64,000 nt of DNA, taken from positions 1 through 64,000 of the IMG/VR virus record IMGVR_UViG_3300020392_000009; one strand, written 5' to 3'. This DNA is from a virus. Positions 1-7,886 of the stretch are shown here, piece by piece. Below the pieces are notes generated by a model, which did not search any database, was not told where the DNA came from, and worked only from the letters and a program-made list of their open reading frames with translations. How positions within the stretch are numbered: the first letter of the stretch is position 1; each line of letters begins with the position of its first letter. A program made the position numbers and the translations under genes.

Positions 1-6
1 AGGGTT

Positions 7-330
7 ATGACTAATAAAACTATGAATGCTATAGGAACTATAGAAACTTTAGATAAGAAGGTTGCAGAACTTTCAACATCAATTGATGTATTACATAGCA
101 CGATTGCAGTTGAAGTCCAACACCAAATAACTAAAGGACTTGAGCCAATTATAGAGAAACTGATAGAGGAAAAGAATAAAGAATTAAAAGACATTATTAT
201 TTCTTCTATGACTAAAGCACAGAAAGCCCAAGAAGAAGTTAAAGAATTAACTAAACTAATGAAAGGTTATAAAAGTTCTAACACAAGAATGAAAAACAAA
301 ATAAAAGAATTTGAGGAGAAATTAAAATGA
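7..330 (+). CDS. Small coiled-coil protein
   Basis: This 107-residue protein is strongly charged and helical. After a short N-terminal part (MTNKTMNAIGTIETLDKKV) it runs as heptad-like segments with leucine and isoleucine spacing, ending in a lysine- and glutamate-rich tail, so a coiled coil or oligomerisation role is likely. No catalytic motif is visible. It is the first complete gene of the + strand replication operon and overlaps the next start by four bases (ATGA). I do not recognise a family. Its position suggests an early accessory protein, but that is only inferred from context. Confidence 0.7.
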   Translation: MTNKTMNAIGTIETLDKKVAELSTSIDVLHSTIAVEVQHQITKGLEPIIEKLIEEKNKELKDIIISSMTKAQKAQEEVKELTKLMKGYKSSNTRMKNKIKEFEEKLK

Positions 331-491
331 AATATACAAAATATGTAACAGCCAAAATAGAATATGATAATGATGAAACTTGGGAGGAAACTGAAAAAGA
401 CATCAATGATATAATAGAAATGCTAACTAACTTAAAGCGTAGAGCAACTATTATTGAAATAAAACAAGGAGCGAATAATTATGGTGAATGA
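327..491 (+). CDS. Small acidic hypothetical protein (54 aa)
   Basis: The reading frame opens at an ATG that overlaps the preceding stop as ATGA, and closes inside the start of the following gene, the tight coupling seen throughout this operon. It translates to 54 residues starting MKYTKYVTAKIEYDNDET, with an acidic middle and a mixed helix end (TNLKRRATIIEIKQG). The beta-then-helix look suggests a small folded domain. No motif is recognised. It is judged real mainly because it exactly fills the space between two genes. Confidence 0.6.
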   Translation: MKYTKYVTAKIEYDNDETWEETEKDINDIIEMLTNLKRRATIIEIKQGANNYGE

Positions 492-855
492 CGATATTTT
501 CAAATGTGATTCTCACACTACTAAGGGAGAGCCTTGTAGGAGTTTAACTCATATAATGATACCAAGCAAAAACGGAGAGCCACCTAGTAAAATTAGATGT
601 AATTTTTGCCATATGCATTGTCCCCACCATCAGCAATTCCAAGAAATGAAAGAAACTCTAATTTCATTAGTTTCTATTCTTTTTGGAATCAAGGGTAGTA
701 GAAGTGTATTCAATAGCATTTGGATGCTTTCTCCTGCCACAGAATACTCTCATGTAGACTACAGTAGTTTTATGGAATCATGTGATGATTTAATAGAACA
801 CTTAAAGGAAATAAAAGAAGAGGTAGATAGTCATGTCAATGATGGACAAAACTAA
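481..855 (+). CDS. Putative zinc-binding protein
   Basis: The 124-residue product has a cysteine/histidine-rich N-terminal half: FKCDSH, EPCRSL, then CNFCHMHCPHH, giving C9, C20, C41, C44 and C48 with several histidines. This looks like one or two structural zinc sites. The second half is helical and acidic (DDLIEHLKEIKEEVDS). The gene overlaps its neighbours on both sides within the replication operon, so a nucleic-acid or replication-accessory role is plausible. I cannot name a family. The start may be the ATG used here or the adjacent GTG. Confidence 0.7.
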   Translation: MVNDDIFKCDSHTTKGEPCRSLTHIMIPSKNGEPPSKIRCNFCHMHCPHHQQFQEMKETLISLVSILFGIKGSRSVFNSIWMLSPATEYSHVDYSSFMESCDDLIEHLKEIKEEVDSHVNDGQN

Positions 856-967
856 CGAACTCCTTGAAGAATTACTCGCTATGATTGCTAAGAGCAATAA
901 AATATTAATGATGGTAAATATTGTAAACATAGCGACCATCATAACGATAATAACGGTGATAATATGA
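833..967 (+). CDS. Small single-pass membrane protein (44 aa)
   Basis: A 44-residue frame begins MSMMDKTNELLEELLAMIAK and ends with a hydrophobic stretch (NIVNIATIITIITVII) that would make one transmembrane helix at the extreme C-terminus, a tail-anchored layout. It overlaps the end of the upstream gene and its stop overlaps the next ATG, which supports it as a real coupled gene. The function is unknown. Confidence 0.5.
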   Translation: MSMMDKTNELLEELLAMIAKSNKILMMVNIVNIATIITIITVII

Positions 968-1185
968 ATAATGAAGATAAGAAAGAAAAAGAAATAAAGC
1001 AATTGAAGTATAAAATAGAAGTATTAGAGGAAAGAATTGAAGGCTTAGAAAAAGACTTGGATTCTATCGTAGAGAACAGCCCCGACTTTGGAATGATAAA
1101 ATATTGCATTGAAGAATTACAAGAAGTAGTTGCCAATATACACAACCAACCCGTCGGAATCTTATTTACCCGCTTAAAGAAGTGA
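964..1185 (+). CDS. Small coiled-coil protein (73 aa)
   Basis: The product starts MNNEDKKEKEIKQLKYKIEVL and continues as a clear leucine/isoleucine heptad coiled coil over about residues 8-38. A short second helical part (IKYCIEELQEVVANIH) and a tail ending FTRLKK follow. GGTGA lies just upstream of the ATG. It sits immediately before the polymerase fragment, so it might bridge or accompany the polymerase halves, but nothing in the sequence proves this. Confidence 0.65.
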   Translation: MNNEDKKEKEIKQLKYKIEVLEERIEGLEKDLDSIVENSPDFGMIKYCIEELQEVVANIHNQPVGILFTRLKK

Positions 1186-1189
1186 TAGT

Positions 1190-2074
1190 ATGAAAGTAGT
1201 TTATGGCCATACAGATTCTATTTATGTTCAAGTAGATTCGGTAGCGAAAGCACAGATGATTTGTGTAGATATTCAGGACAGTGTAAGAAAGCATTTTCCT
1301 AATGTTATGGGATTAGAGCAACACCCAGTTGTATTAGAGTTTGAAAAATACTATTCGGCACTAGGTGTTGGCACAACTAAAAATAGAAACGCAGGAATGA
1401 TTACTTGGAAAGATGGTGAATGGTTAGATGAAGCCGAATTTGTTATGACCGGATTTACTGCTAAAAGAGTTAGTGAAACAAAGTTAGCCAAAGAGGTTCA
1501 AACAGAGGTTTTGAAGTGGTGGGTGTCTCAAGAAACATTAGAGCAGATTAATTCTAAACTAAGTAGCACTTTTAATGATGTTCTTAGTGGTAATTATCCA
1601 CTGGAGAATGTAATTAAAAGAAGTAGACTGAGAGAAGATAGGTTTACAGTGAGATGTCCTCAATGTAAAACTAAGTATGATTTAAGAGAAATGGAAGAAC
1701 TGAAATACTGTAAAAAATGTAGTGTTAGTCCTTCTAAGTTTAGAACATTAGAAGATAGAAATCCTAGTATTGGTTCAGGAATAGCGGGTGTAATTTATGC
1801 TTGCCAAAGCAATTCCAACACCTTTGATGACTCTTATCTTTATCTAAAGGTAATAAGTAAAGAAACATTTACTCATCCTCTGACTAAAGAGAACAAACAA
1901 GTTCAGTATTTAGCAGGTTCTAATTACAAAGACTTTGAGGGTTCTTTACCGGACTGGAAGCACTATGCGGAGCAAGTCGTTAAAAAAGCAGAACCTATTT
2001 ATCGAGCGATGGATTGGGATATATCTAACATAAGAACAGGAACAATACAGAAAACATTAGGAGACTGGTTTTAA
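1190..2074 (+). CDS. polB: DNA polymerase B, C-terminal fragment (split gene)
   Basis: This 294-residue protein begins almost at motif C of family B polymerases (VYGHTDSIYV, residues 4-13). The conserved palm-thumb segment follows (TGFTAKRVSETK, about 88-98), then a four-cysteine zinc ribbon (C156, C159, C174, C177). It ends in QKTLGDWF (287-294), an excellent match to the PCNA-interacting motif QxxLxxWF. The exonuclease domain and motifs A and B are absent, and nothing upstream in the window supplies them, so the rest must be encoded elsewhere. In motif C the first aspartate of the usual YxDTDS is histidine while the second is kept. Family B polymerases copy DNA from a primer. This part supplies a catalytic aspartate, the thumb and the clamp-binding tail. 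Split PolB genes are known in some methanogens. Confidence 0.88.
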   Translation: MKVVYGHTDSIYVQVDSVAKAQMICVDIQDSVRKHFPNVMGLEQHPVVLEFEKYYSALGVGTTKNRNAGMITWKDGEWLDEAEFVMTGFTAKRVSETKLAKEVQTEVLKWWVSQETLEQINSKLSSTFNDVLSGNYPLENVIKRSRLREDRFTVRCPQCKTKYDLREMEELKYCKKCSVSPSKFRTLEDRNPSIGSGIAGVIYACQSNSNTFDDSYLYLKVISKETFTHPLTKENKQVQYLAGSNYKDFEGSLPDWKHYAEQVVKKAEPIYRAMDWDISNIRTGTIQKTLGDWF

Positions 2075-2967
2075 TGAATTATGAAAACGAAATTAAGAAT
2101 ATGAAACAATATACCTATAAATGGAATCCCGAAAATTATGATAAACCAAATGAGCCAATATTGAAGGTTAGTAAATCTTCATTGGGTTCTTTTGATTGGT
2201 GTCCTAAAAAATATGAATTCAATTACATACAAAGATTACCTCAAGATACCACAGAAGCCATGCTAAAAGGAACTGTATTACATAATCATAGAGAAGATTT
2301 CTTCAATGTTTTTGATATCAAGAAAGCCAACACCATGAGCGAACATGAAATACTAGAGTATTGCACTAGTCTTATGCCAATAGATGACTACTACGACATA
2401 TCATTAACCGTAGCCGCATTTGAAGCGCAGAGATTTATTGATGCTAGAAAAGAGAACAAAGTTCATGAGTATTTACCTGCTGTAAATGAAGGGATGTTTG
2501 ATGCTGAAATAACAGTCGAAGCAAACTGGAATGAAAAGTTTCCTCTAAGTAGAGATTATATTATACATATTCAAGGCATTATTGATAGAATATTTGTAGA
2601 AGATAATAAGATTATACTCTTTGAATATAAGACAGGTGGATGGAAAGACTACAAAGCAACTAGCATGCGTAAAGAAATGGCCTTCTATCAATTACTATTA
2701 GAAAGTGCTAGTGATGTTGTATTAGAGAAATATGGATTAAGTAGAGATATGGAGGTTACTCATTGGGGCTGGTATTATCCGGTATCTAATCATGTTCAAG
2801 TTGAACCAATTAAAAAAAGAAGTATGACATCGGTAAAAAACAACCTTGCTAGGCTGATTCATGCCTATGAACAAGACCATTTTTCTACAAAGTATTTTTA
2901 CAAGACTTGCGCTCATTGCAGTTACTTTGGTATTTGTGATGGTAATATGGAGAGTTGGATAGCATGA
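2074..2967 (+). CDS. Cas4/RecB-like iron-sulphur PD-(D/E)XK nuclease
   Basis: The 297-residue protein has the Cas4/AddB-type layout. An N-terminal cysteine lies in SFDWCPKKYEF (C43), followed by GTVLHNHRE (H70) and the nuclease core with D171 (GIIDRIF) and E184-x-K186 (FEYKTGG). A C-terminal cysteine cluster, C279, C282 and C288 (CAHCSYFGIC), together with C43 would bind a 4Fe-4S cluster. Such enzymes are single-strand exonucleases. Here it sits between polymerase and primase genes, so replication or recombination is more likely than CRISPR adaptation; no cas genes or arrays are present. The start overlaps the polymerase stop (TAATG). Confidence 0.88.
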   Translation: MNYENEIKNMKQYTYKWNPENYDKPNEPILKVSKSSLGSFDWCPKKYEFNYIQRLPQDTTEAMLKGTVLHNHREDFFNVFDIKKANTMSEHEILEYCTSLMPIDDYYDISLTVAAFEAQRFIDARKENKVHEYLPAVNEGMFDAEITVEANWNEKFPLSRDYIIHIQGIIDRIFVEDNKIILFEYKTGGWKDYKATSMRKEMAFYQLLLESASDVVLEKYGLSRDMEVTHWGWYYPVSNHVQVEPIKKRSMTSVKNNLARLIHAYEQDHFSTKYFYKTCAHCSYFGICDGNMESWIA

Positions 2968-3206
2968 AGTTACAATTTGATAACGGTATCGCTAATATCG
3001 AATATGATATTTCTCCTAGCGGAGATAAATTTGCTAGAGTTAAACTAAGCACAGATAATAAAAAAATAGATAATTTATTTTCTGAGGTTAGTGATTGGGT
3101 AAAAACTCAAAAGATTGATGGCGAAGATTGTGAACATACTGTGCTACTTATGAAGCATAAAGAACCTTATATGGTTGTATTCAAGAAGGTGATGATTGAT
3201 GGATGA
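2964..3206 (+). CDS. Hypothetical protein (80 aa)
   Basis: The chosen ATG overlaps the nuclease stop (ATGA). A longer TTG start at 2955 exists but is less likely. The product starts MKLQFDNGIANIEYDI and reads as a small beta-rich domain with alternating hydrophobics, ending FKKVMIDG. No cysteine cluster or catalytic motif is seen. A single-strand DNA-binding or accessory role is possible given the neighbours, but the sequence alone does not support a name. Confidence 0.65.
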   Translation: MKLQFDNGIANIEYDISPSGDKFARVKLSTDNKKIDNLFSEVSDWVKTQKIDGEDCEHTVLLMKHKEPYMVVFKKVMIDG

Positions 3207-3564
3207 ATTAATTATAAACAAAGTCCTTTCTAAAGATTGGACTTTTCAAGAAATTGCACAACTTCACGGAACTATTGATTCCTTGTCAAATGAAGTGGTA
3301 AGTGAGATATCTCTACAAGAGAGATTTGACCTTATCAAAGAGTTACGGATAAAGGATAATCATGTAGGTATGCCTATAGAACAAGTAATATCAGAGTTAG
3401 TCCTAGTTAGTGTAAAAGTAGAAGTGGCGGAAAAAATAAGAATAATGCTTAATAAAGCAACAGTAAATTTTGGAGGTAATAAAAATGAAGTTTCCGAGAG
3501 AGATGTGGGCGGGAAGTCACATAAAAAACGCACCACAGATGAAAAGAATAATAGTGAGGAATAA
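3199..3564 (+). CDS. Hypothetical helical protein
   Basis: From the ATG at 3199 the protein begins MDELIINKVLSKDWTFQEIA, is helical and acidic, and ends in a very polar tail (GKSHKKRTTDEKNNSEE). Its last 80 bases overlap the start of the primase gene in another frame, an unusually long overlap for this operon. Either the tail is genuine or the real primase start lies further in. No family is recognised. Confidence 0.6.
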   Translation: MDELIINKVLSKDWTFQEIAQLHGTIDSLSNEVVSEISLQERFDLIKELRIKDNHVGMPIEQVISELVLVSVKVEVAEKIRIMLNKATVNFGGNKNEVSERDVGGKSHKKRTTDEKNNSEE

Positions 3565-4519
3565 GAATCAATTTCAAAGATTCGTTGCTTCACATAATGG
3601 CAAAGCCAATGTCTATACTACAGTCTATGACTTTGAGGAGTTTAGTGAAACTGCTAAGGTTGATTCGTCTGTAATATTAAATAGAATATTCTTTGATTTC
3701 GATGCACATGAAGATGAACTGGCTGAAGCGTGGGAAGATACTAAATGTATGATTACTTTTCTTGAAGATGCAAACTACAACTTATTCTTCTCCGGTAGAG
3801 GCTTTCATTTATTCGTGCATGGTGAACCTACTGATACTATAAGAAATATTCAGTTCTACTTTAGAAAGGCTAAGAACTATCTAGAAAGCATTAGAGGTAA
3901 AAATACCACGCTCGATGATAGAGTAGGGCAGACCACTAGACTAAGAAGAATGCCAAATACTGTTAATATGTCGGCAACTAACAACAAAGGAGAAATGTTA
4001 TTCTGTATTCCCTTATGTGAAGATGACTTAGACTTAACTATTGAAGAACTACTAGTCCTTGCTACTAAACCTAGAAGCCCTACTAAAAAGATAAATGGAA
4101 GCAGAAGAATAATATTTCCCATATCCCCTCCATTGAGGGAAATTGAAGGTGAGGTAAATGTTCCTAAAACAATAGGCTCAATGCCTATATTGCCTTGCTT
4201 GTATAATGCAATAATGACAGAAAACCCATCTCATCTATCTAGGGCATATCTAGTGTCTTGGTATCGAGACTTAATCTCAGGCTATCAAGATTTGAAAACT
4301 ATGCAAGACAAAGAAGATACCTTGAATTTAATAGTGGATGAACTGGAAAGAGTATTTGCTTCTTCCCAAGATGTATGGTTAGATTGGGATAAAATTACAA
4401 CTAAAAATCACGCCAAGTTCACCGTTTATGGAAACTATAACACCCCCCATTGTGATAAGTTAATTAACGAAGGATTGTGTATAGGAAAGTGTTGGAGGTA
4501 TTCTAGTGCTAGTAATTGA
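3485..4519 (+). CDS. Archaeo-eukaryotic primase (PriS-like catalytic subunit)
   Basis: The start is set by GGAGGT seven bases before the ATG, giving 344 residues. The three AEP-superfamily signatures are in order: DFD (D71, D73) in IFFDFDAHED, SGRGFH (103-108) and the third acidic site in LDDRVGQTTRLRRMPNTV (about 143-160). The last 25 residues contain HC, C and C (CDKLINEGLCIGKC), probably a metal site. PriS-type enzymes make the RNA or DNA primers that PolB extends. No large subunit (PriL) is seen nearby. The gene directly precedes the XPF-like nuclease with a short overlap. Confidence 0.87.
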   Translation: MKFPREMWAGSHIKNAPQMKRIIVRNKNQFQRFVASHNGKANVYTTVYDFEEFSETAKVDSSVILNRIFFDFDAHEDELAEAWEDTKCMITFLEDANYNLFFSGRGFHLFVHGEPTDTIRNIQFYFRKAKNYLESIRGKNTTLDDRVGQTTRLRRMPNTVNMSATNNKGEMLFCIPLCEDDLDLTIEELLVLATKPRSPTKKINGSRRIIFPISPPLREIEGEVNVPKTIGSMPILPCLYNAIMTENPSHLSRAYLVSWYRDLISGYQDLKTMQDKEDTLNLIVDELERVFASSQDVWLDWDKITTKNHAKFTVYGNYNTPHCDKLINEGLCIGKCWRYSSASN

Positions 4520-5195
4520 CTCTAGAGAAAAATCTCTACTTGCAGACTTAGTTAAGAAGAAGGCTAAGTCACTTAATATTAAAACAGATGTTAAGTGGAT
4601 AGAAGTAGGTGATTATGTTTACGATGATGTTTGTTTCGAGGCTAAATCAGCAGTAGATTTTCTAGGTTCAGTTCTTAGTAAAAGAATGTGGACTCAGTTA
4701 GATAATATGGATAGGTGTTATAAAAATAACATACTACTAATCTATGGTGACTTAGATAAGGCTATAATGAAAGTAATAGAAAATAGCAAAAGCAAATTAC
4801 CAATACAAGGAAGAATAAAACTATTTCACAATAAATTTCTAGGAGGCCTATCTAGAATTATATTAGATACAGATGTTAAACCTATTTGGGTAAAGTCCGA
4901 AGAAGAAGCCGCCCTCATTATTACTTCTGTTAGCAAGATAAAGCCTGTATCAAGAGATACGATACAACCACAAGTCCATAAAAGATTATCAACCGACGAC
5001 CTACGACTAGATTTACTAACTAGCATTAAAGGGGTGTCGATTAAAAAAGCAAAACTATTGATTAAAAACTTCGGTTCAATAATGGAAATAGGTGAATGTT
5101 CAGTAAGAGAACTATGCAAATTAGAAGGGTTTGGAGATACCCTTTCCAAAAGAATACTCTCCACTTTAAACTCCGAAGATAAGGTGAAAATATGA
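4506..5195 (+). CDS. XPF/ERCC4-type structure-specific endonuclease
   Basis: A GTG start follows GGAGGT by six bases. The 229-residue protein opens with DSRE (D5-E8), then VGDYVYDD (G35, D36) and EAKSAVD (E45, K47, D51). This corresponds to the GDXnERKX3D motif of ERCC4 nucleases, with the arginine replaced by alanine. The C-terminal 65 residues carry tandem helix-hairpin-helix motifs (LLTSIKGVSIKKAKLLIKNF and LEGFGDTLSKRI). Family members cut branched DNA near junctions. It may resolve replication or recombination intermediates before packaging. There is no helicase domain, unlike Hef. Confidence 0.87.
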   Translation: MLVIDSREKSLLADLVKKKAKSLNIKTDVKWIEVGDYVYDDVCFEAKSAVDFLGSVLSKRMWTQLDNMDRCYKNNILLIYGDLDKAIMKVIENSKSKLPIQGRIKLFHNKFLGGLSRIILDTDVKPIWVKSEEEAALIITSVSKIKPVSRDTIQPQVHKRLSTDDLRLDLLTSIKGVSIKKAKLLIKNFGSIMEIGECSVRELCKLEGFGDTLSKRILSTLNSEDKVKI

Positions 5196-6769
5196 ATGAA
5201 AATGAAGAATATGAAATACAAGGATATCAAGAATTATATGAGGACATAGACGACTTCAAAGAGTATGATAATGCGCTTGTAGAAAGCGAGAAAGCCTACA
5301 AAGAATCTCTGCCTAAAGTAGTGTTAGACTATGTTAAATCAGCAGAAGAAGTTTCTCACTACAATGCTATACCCGCAAGCATAAGTTATTTTACTATATT
5401 AGGAAATATATGCAAAGACTTTGTGCATATCCCAAACGGTAGAAACCATGAAGATGTTAGAGTTCACTTTTGTTGGGTTCAAACTTCGGGGACTGGTAAA
5501 ACTACATTATGGAATTTTGTAGAGGGAGTATCGGATTCTGTTTTTAATAAGATAAATCAAGAAGGAACACACCCTCCCTTTATAGACCCCGATACTAAAA
5601 TAGGAGGTAAAAGATTTAGTGAAGATAATCCTAATGGATTGCCTCTAATGGATAATGATGGCTTTCCTATTAAGTTTAATACCTTTAGCGTGATAGATTA
5701 TACTGATTCTTCTTTGATTGGTAAGTTCGACCAACACATGACAGAAGAAGGAGAGAAGCAGTTTAAGCGTAGAGCCGGAGTATTGGAAGGAATGGGATTA
5801 GCGCATTGGGATGAGTTTGAATATTCTGGTATCTTCAAACAAAGTCAGCACAAAGAAAATTCGATTGTGTATCTAAATACTCTCATGAATTCACTAGCAG
5901 GCAAGGGCTGGATAATCAGTAAAGCCTTAGATTCACAAGAAGGCAGAATAATGAACTGCTATGCTATGAGGTCAGTCTTTGCTACTACTTATCCTCCTAA
6001 TAATATAAATCAAGTCATGGCAGAAAAGGGGGTTCTTCAAAGAATGCTTCTGTATATTTGGGAAGTTCCTGCATACAAACAACATGAAATGCGACTTAAG
6101 CAGTATGCAAAGTCCGGAACAATTGAAGATGTAGATACTCCCGTAGAAACTTTTTCTGATGAAATGTTCGAGATTTACAAGGAACTTAGAAAGAAATACT
6201 ATCAGAACGGCGGCAATCCCCTTTTGACAATTGAATACACTGATGAATATCGTTCTAGTTTGATGGAAGCATATAGACAGTTGCTAGGCGAAATGCGTGG
6301 AGTTCCAGAGAAAGTGACTAAGTTAGCATCTACTTTCTTATCTAGAATAATGGTAACTTTGATGAAAGTGTCTACGCTATGTTGCATAGCAGAAACATTA
6401 GAGAGAAAAGAAGAAGATAGGTTCAAGGTTACTGGAGATAATGTTCGTTCAGCAGGTCTAATTGTGCGACAATGTTATAAGACATTGTTAGAGTGGTTGG
6501 AACGAAGCCTAAGAAGTAAGAAGCCGGTATCAGCAAAAGCAGGAGAGAACTACAAAACAATGTTTACAGAAGCATATGAGGGCATGAAGAAAGATGATAA
6601 AGGCTATGTAAACAAGAAAATGTATATGTTAGAGGCTAGAAATAAATTAAAATTATCAAGGTCACAAACATATGAAGTTTACAACAAATACGGCAAAGGT
6701 TATTTTGAAGAAATTAAAGAAGGAAGAAGTTTCTATATAAGAATAAAGAAAACAGGTGATGAAGAATGA
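5192..6769 (+). CDS. P-loop ATPase with winged-helix tail, probable replicative helicase-like protein
   Basis: The 525-residue protein has a Walker A motif TSGTGKTT (98-105) after an N-terminal helical region. A Walker B-like LAHWDEFEYSG follows, with a glutamine/histidine-rich sensor stretch after it (FKQSQHKENS). The last 80 residues (KGYVNKKMYMLEARNKLKLS and on) look like a winged helix. The layout recalls DUF3987-type and other primase-associated ATPases of viruses and plasmids. It follows the primase and XPF genes in the same operon, so a helicase or helicase-loader role is likely. No separate MCM gene is visible in the window. The exact family needs a profile search. Confidence 0.72.
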   Translation: MNENEEYEIQGYQELYEDIDDFKEYDNALVESEKAYKESLPKVVLDYVKSAEEVSHYNAIPASISYFTILGNICKDFVHIPNGRNHEDVRVHFCWVQTSGTGKTTLWNFVEGVSDSVFNKINQEGTHPPFIDPDTKIGGKRFSEDNPNGLPLMDNDGFPIKFNTFSVIDYTDSSLIGKFDQHMTEEGEKQFKRRAGVLEGMGLAHWDEFEYSGIFKQSQHKENSIVYLNTLMNSLAGKGWIISKALDSQEGRIMNCYAMRSVFATTYPPNNINQVMAEKGVLQRMLLYIWEVPAYKQHEMRLKQYAKSGTIEDVDTPVETFSDEMFEIYKELRKKYYQNGGNPLLTIEYTDEYRSSLMEAYRQLLGEMRGVPEKVTKLASTFLSRIMVTLMKVSTLCCIAETLERKEEDRFKVTGDNVRSAGLIVRQCYKTLLEWLERSLRSKKPVSAKAGENYKTMFTEAYEGMKKDDKGYVNKKMYMLEARNKLKLSRSQTYEVYNKYGKGYFEEIKEGRSFYIRIKKTGDEE

Positions 6770-6993
6770 TGTGGGAAAATACATTTTTAGTGTTTGAAGT
6801 TAGTAAAGGGCCGAAAGTTATAATTGAATCTCTGGATAATTATGGTAAAGAGGGTTGGGAATTGTGTTCAATGCTTCTTGTTGCAGGTAATCAGATAGTC
6901 GCTTTTCTAAAAAGAAAAGTCGGAGATGAAGAACCTAAAGAAAATAAGGAAGAACAAAAGATTGCTAAACTTTGGTCTGCTGATGGTAAGTGA
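6766..6993 (+). CDS. DUF4177-like small protein
   Basis: The 75-residue product begins MMWENTFLVFEV and contains LDNYGKEGWELCSMLLVAG followed by FLKRK. This GKEGWEL...F.KR pattern is typical of the small DUF4177-like family, whose function is unknown. The C-terminal part is charged (EEPKENKEEQKIAKL). The start codon overlaps the ATPase stop. The family call rests on the short GWEL signature only. Confidence 0.65.
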   Translation: MMWENTFLVFEVSKGPKVIIESLDNYGKEGWELCSMLLVAGNQIVAFLKRKVGDEEPKENKEEQKIAKLWSADGK

Positions 6994-6997
6994 TAGG

Positions 6998-7591
6998 ATG
7001 TCAGTCTTAGCACTTGACATAGAAACAAAAAATATGTCTTATGAAATAGGGGGATTCTCAAACACCCATATGTTTCAAGTATCTACTGTTGCCACTTGGG
7101 ATGGAAATACTGGAACTGTTTATGTTGATGAAAAAGTTGATTCTTTCGCTAAGTCAGGCCACATTATTAAATCTCTTAGAGAGTTAAAATATGATTTAGA
7201 TGACAGTTTTGAAAAGGGAGTCAAATTACTAGGACATAATATTGCGGCCTTTGATTTACCCATTCTTAGAGATTCTATGGATATTTACTGTATTAATAAA
7301 TTTATTAAGAATAATCAATACATAGATACTTCTAAGATTTTATTAAAGCAACATAAAGAAAGATTCCAACTAAAGAATTTAGTTAAATGCACAATGAACG
7401 ATTTTAAATTGATGGATAGTGCAGATGCGCCTAAGTTATGGAAAATGGGTCAATACGATGAAGTAGTAGAGTATTGTATGAAGGATACTCAATTAGTTTA
7501 CGACCTATGGCAGATAGGTAAGAGTCAAGGAAAAGTAAAAGCATTCTCAATAGATAAAGGAGAACACAAAGAACTGGAGGTGAATTGGTAA
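6998..7591 (+). CDS. DEDD-family 3'-5' exonuclease (DnaQ/PolB-exo fold)
   Basis: The ATG at 6998 is preferred over an upstream TTG because it places ALDIET right at the N-terminus. The motifs are Exo I D7-x-E9, Exo II HNIAAFD (N81, D86) and Exo III VEYCMKD (Y159, D163). The 197 residues make a single RNase H-like exonuclease domain. Because the polymerase fragment upstream lacks an exonuclease domain, this could act as a free-standing proofreading or repair subunit, though the missing polymerase half may carry its own. It ends exactly where the next gene starts. Confidence 0.85.
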   Translation: MSVLALDIETKNMSYEIGGFSNTHMFQVSTVATWDGNTGTVYVDEKVDSFAKSGHIIKSLRELKYDLDDSFEKGVKLLGHNIAAFDLPILRDSMDIYCINKFIKNNQYIDTSKILLKQHKERFQLKNLVKCTMNDFKLMDSADAPKLWKMGQYDEVVEYCMKDTQLVYDLWQIGKSQGKVKAFSIDKGEHKELEVNW

Positions 7592-7740
7592 TGGATGGTT
7601 GGGATTGGTTCGGCCTTATTGCCTTTCTAATCGTTCTTATGCTTCTGTTCTTCGCCGCTTTTGGTGGTTCTAATATCACTGACCAAAGCGTAGAAGATTA
7701 CATGAGGCGTTTGATGCGAGAAGATAAAGGCGTTAAGTGA
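7591..7740 (+). CDS. Small membrane protein (49 aa)
   Basis: GGAGGTGA lies eight bases upstream of the ATG. The product begins MDGWDWFGLIAFLIVLMLLF, one transmembrane helix of about 18 residues, followed by a soluble tail (GGSNITDQSVEDYMRRLMR). It is coupled to both neighbours by shared start/stop bases. Unknown function; an early membrane-associated protein or a holin-like role could be imagined, but neither is shown. Confidence 0.65.
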   Translation: MDGWDWFGLIAFLIVLMLLFFAAFGGSNITDQSVEDYMRRLMREDKGVK

Positions 7741-7886
7741 TGGCATTAAAAGAAGTTTGTAGATACTGTGACGAATTAACAATACCTAGAAGAATCAGAG
7801 GATTCTATTTAGGCTCGGATGAGCAAGTTAATTTATGGGAATGTAGGCATTGTTTTGTTGTTTGGTCTGATAAGACTAGGCGGTAG
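7740..7886 (+). CDS. Zinc-ribbon micro-protein (48 aa)
   Basis: The start overlaps the preceding stop (TGATG). The protein contains two CxxC pairs, VCRYCDEL near the N-terminus and WECRHCFVVW near the C-terminus, a classic zinc-ribbon spacing for a 48-residue protein. It is the last gene of the + strand operon, and its final codons lie inside the stem of the terminator hairpin. A regulator or adaptor binding nucleic acid or protein is likely, but no partner is evident. Confidence 0.7.
   Translation: MALKEVCRYCDELTIPRRIRGFYLGSDEQVNLWECRHCFVVWSDKTRR

Noticed and set aside
1190-1230. Possible C-terminal intein fragment at the start of the polymerase piece
   Set aside because: The gene starts directly with the native motif C (MKVVYGHTDS); there is no intein block ending in His-Asn before it.
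2074-2967. Cas4 gene as a sign of a CRISPR-Cas system
   Set aside because: No repeat-spacer array or other cas gene is present; the nuclease sits in a replication operon.
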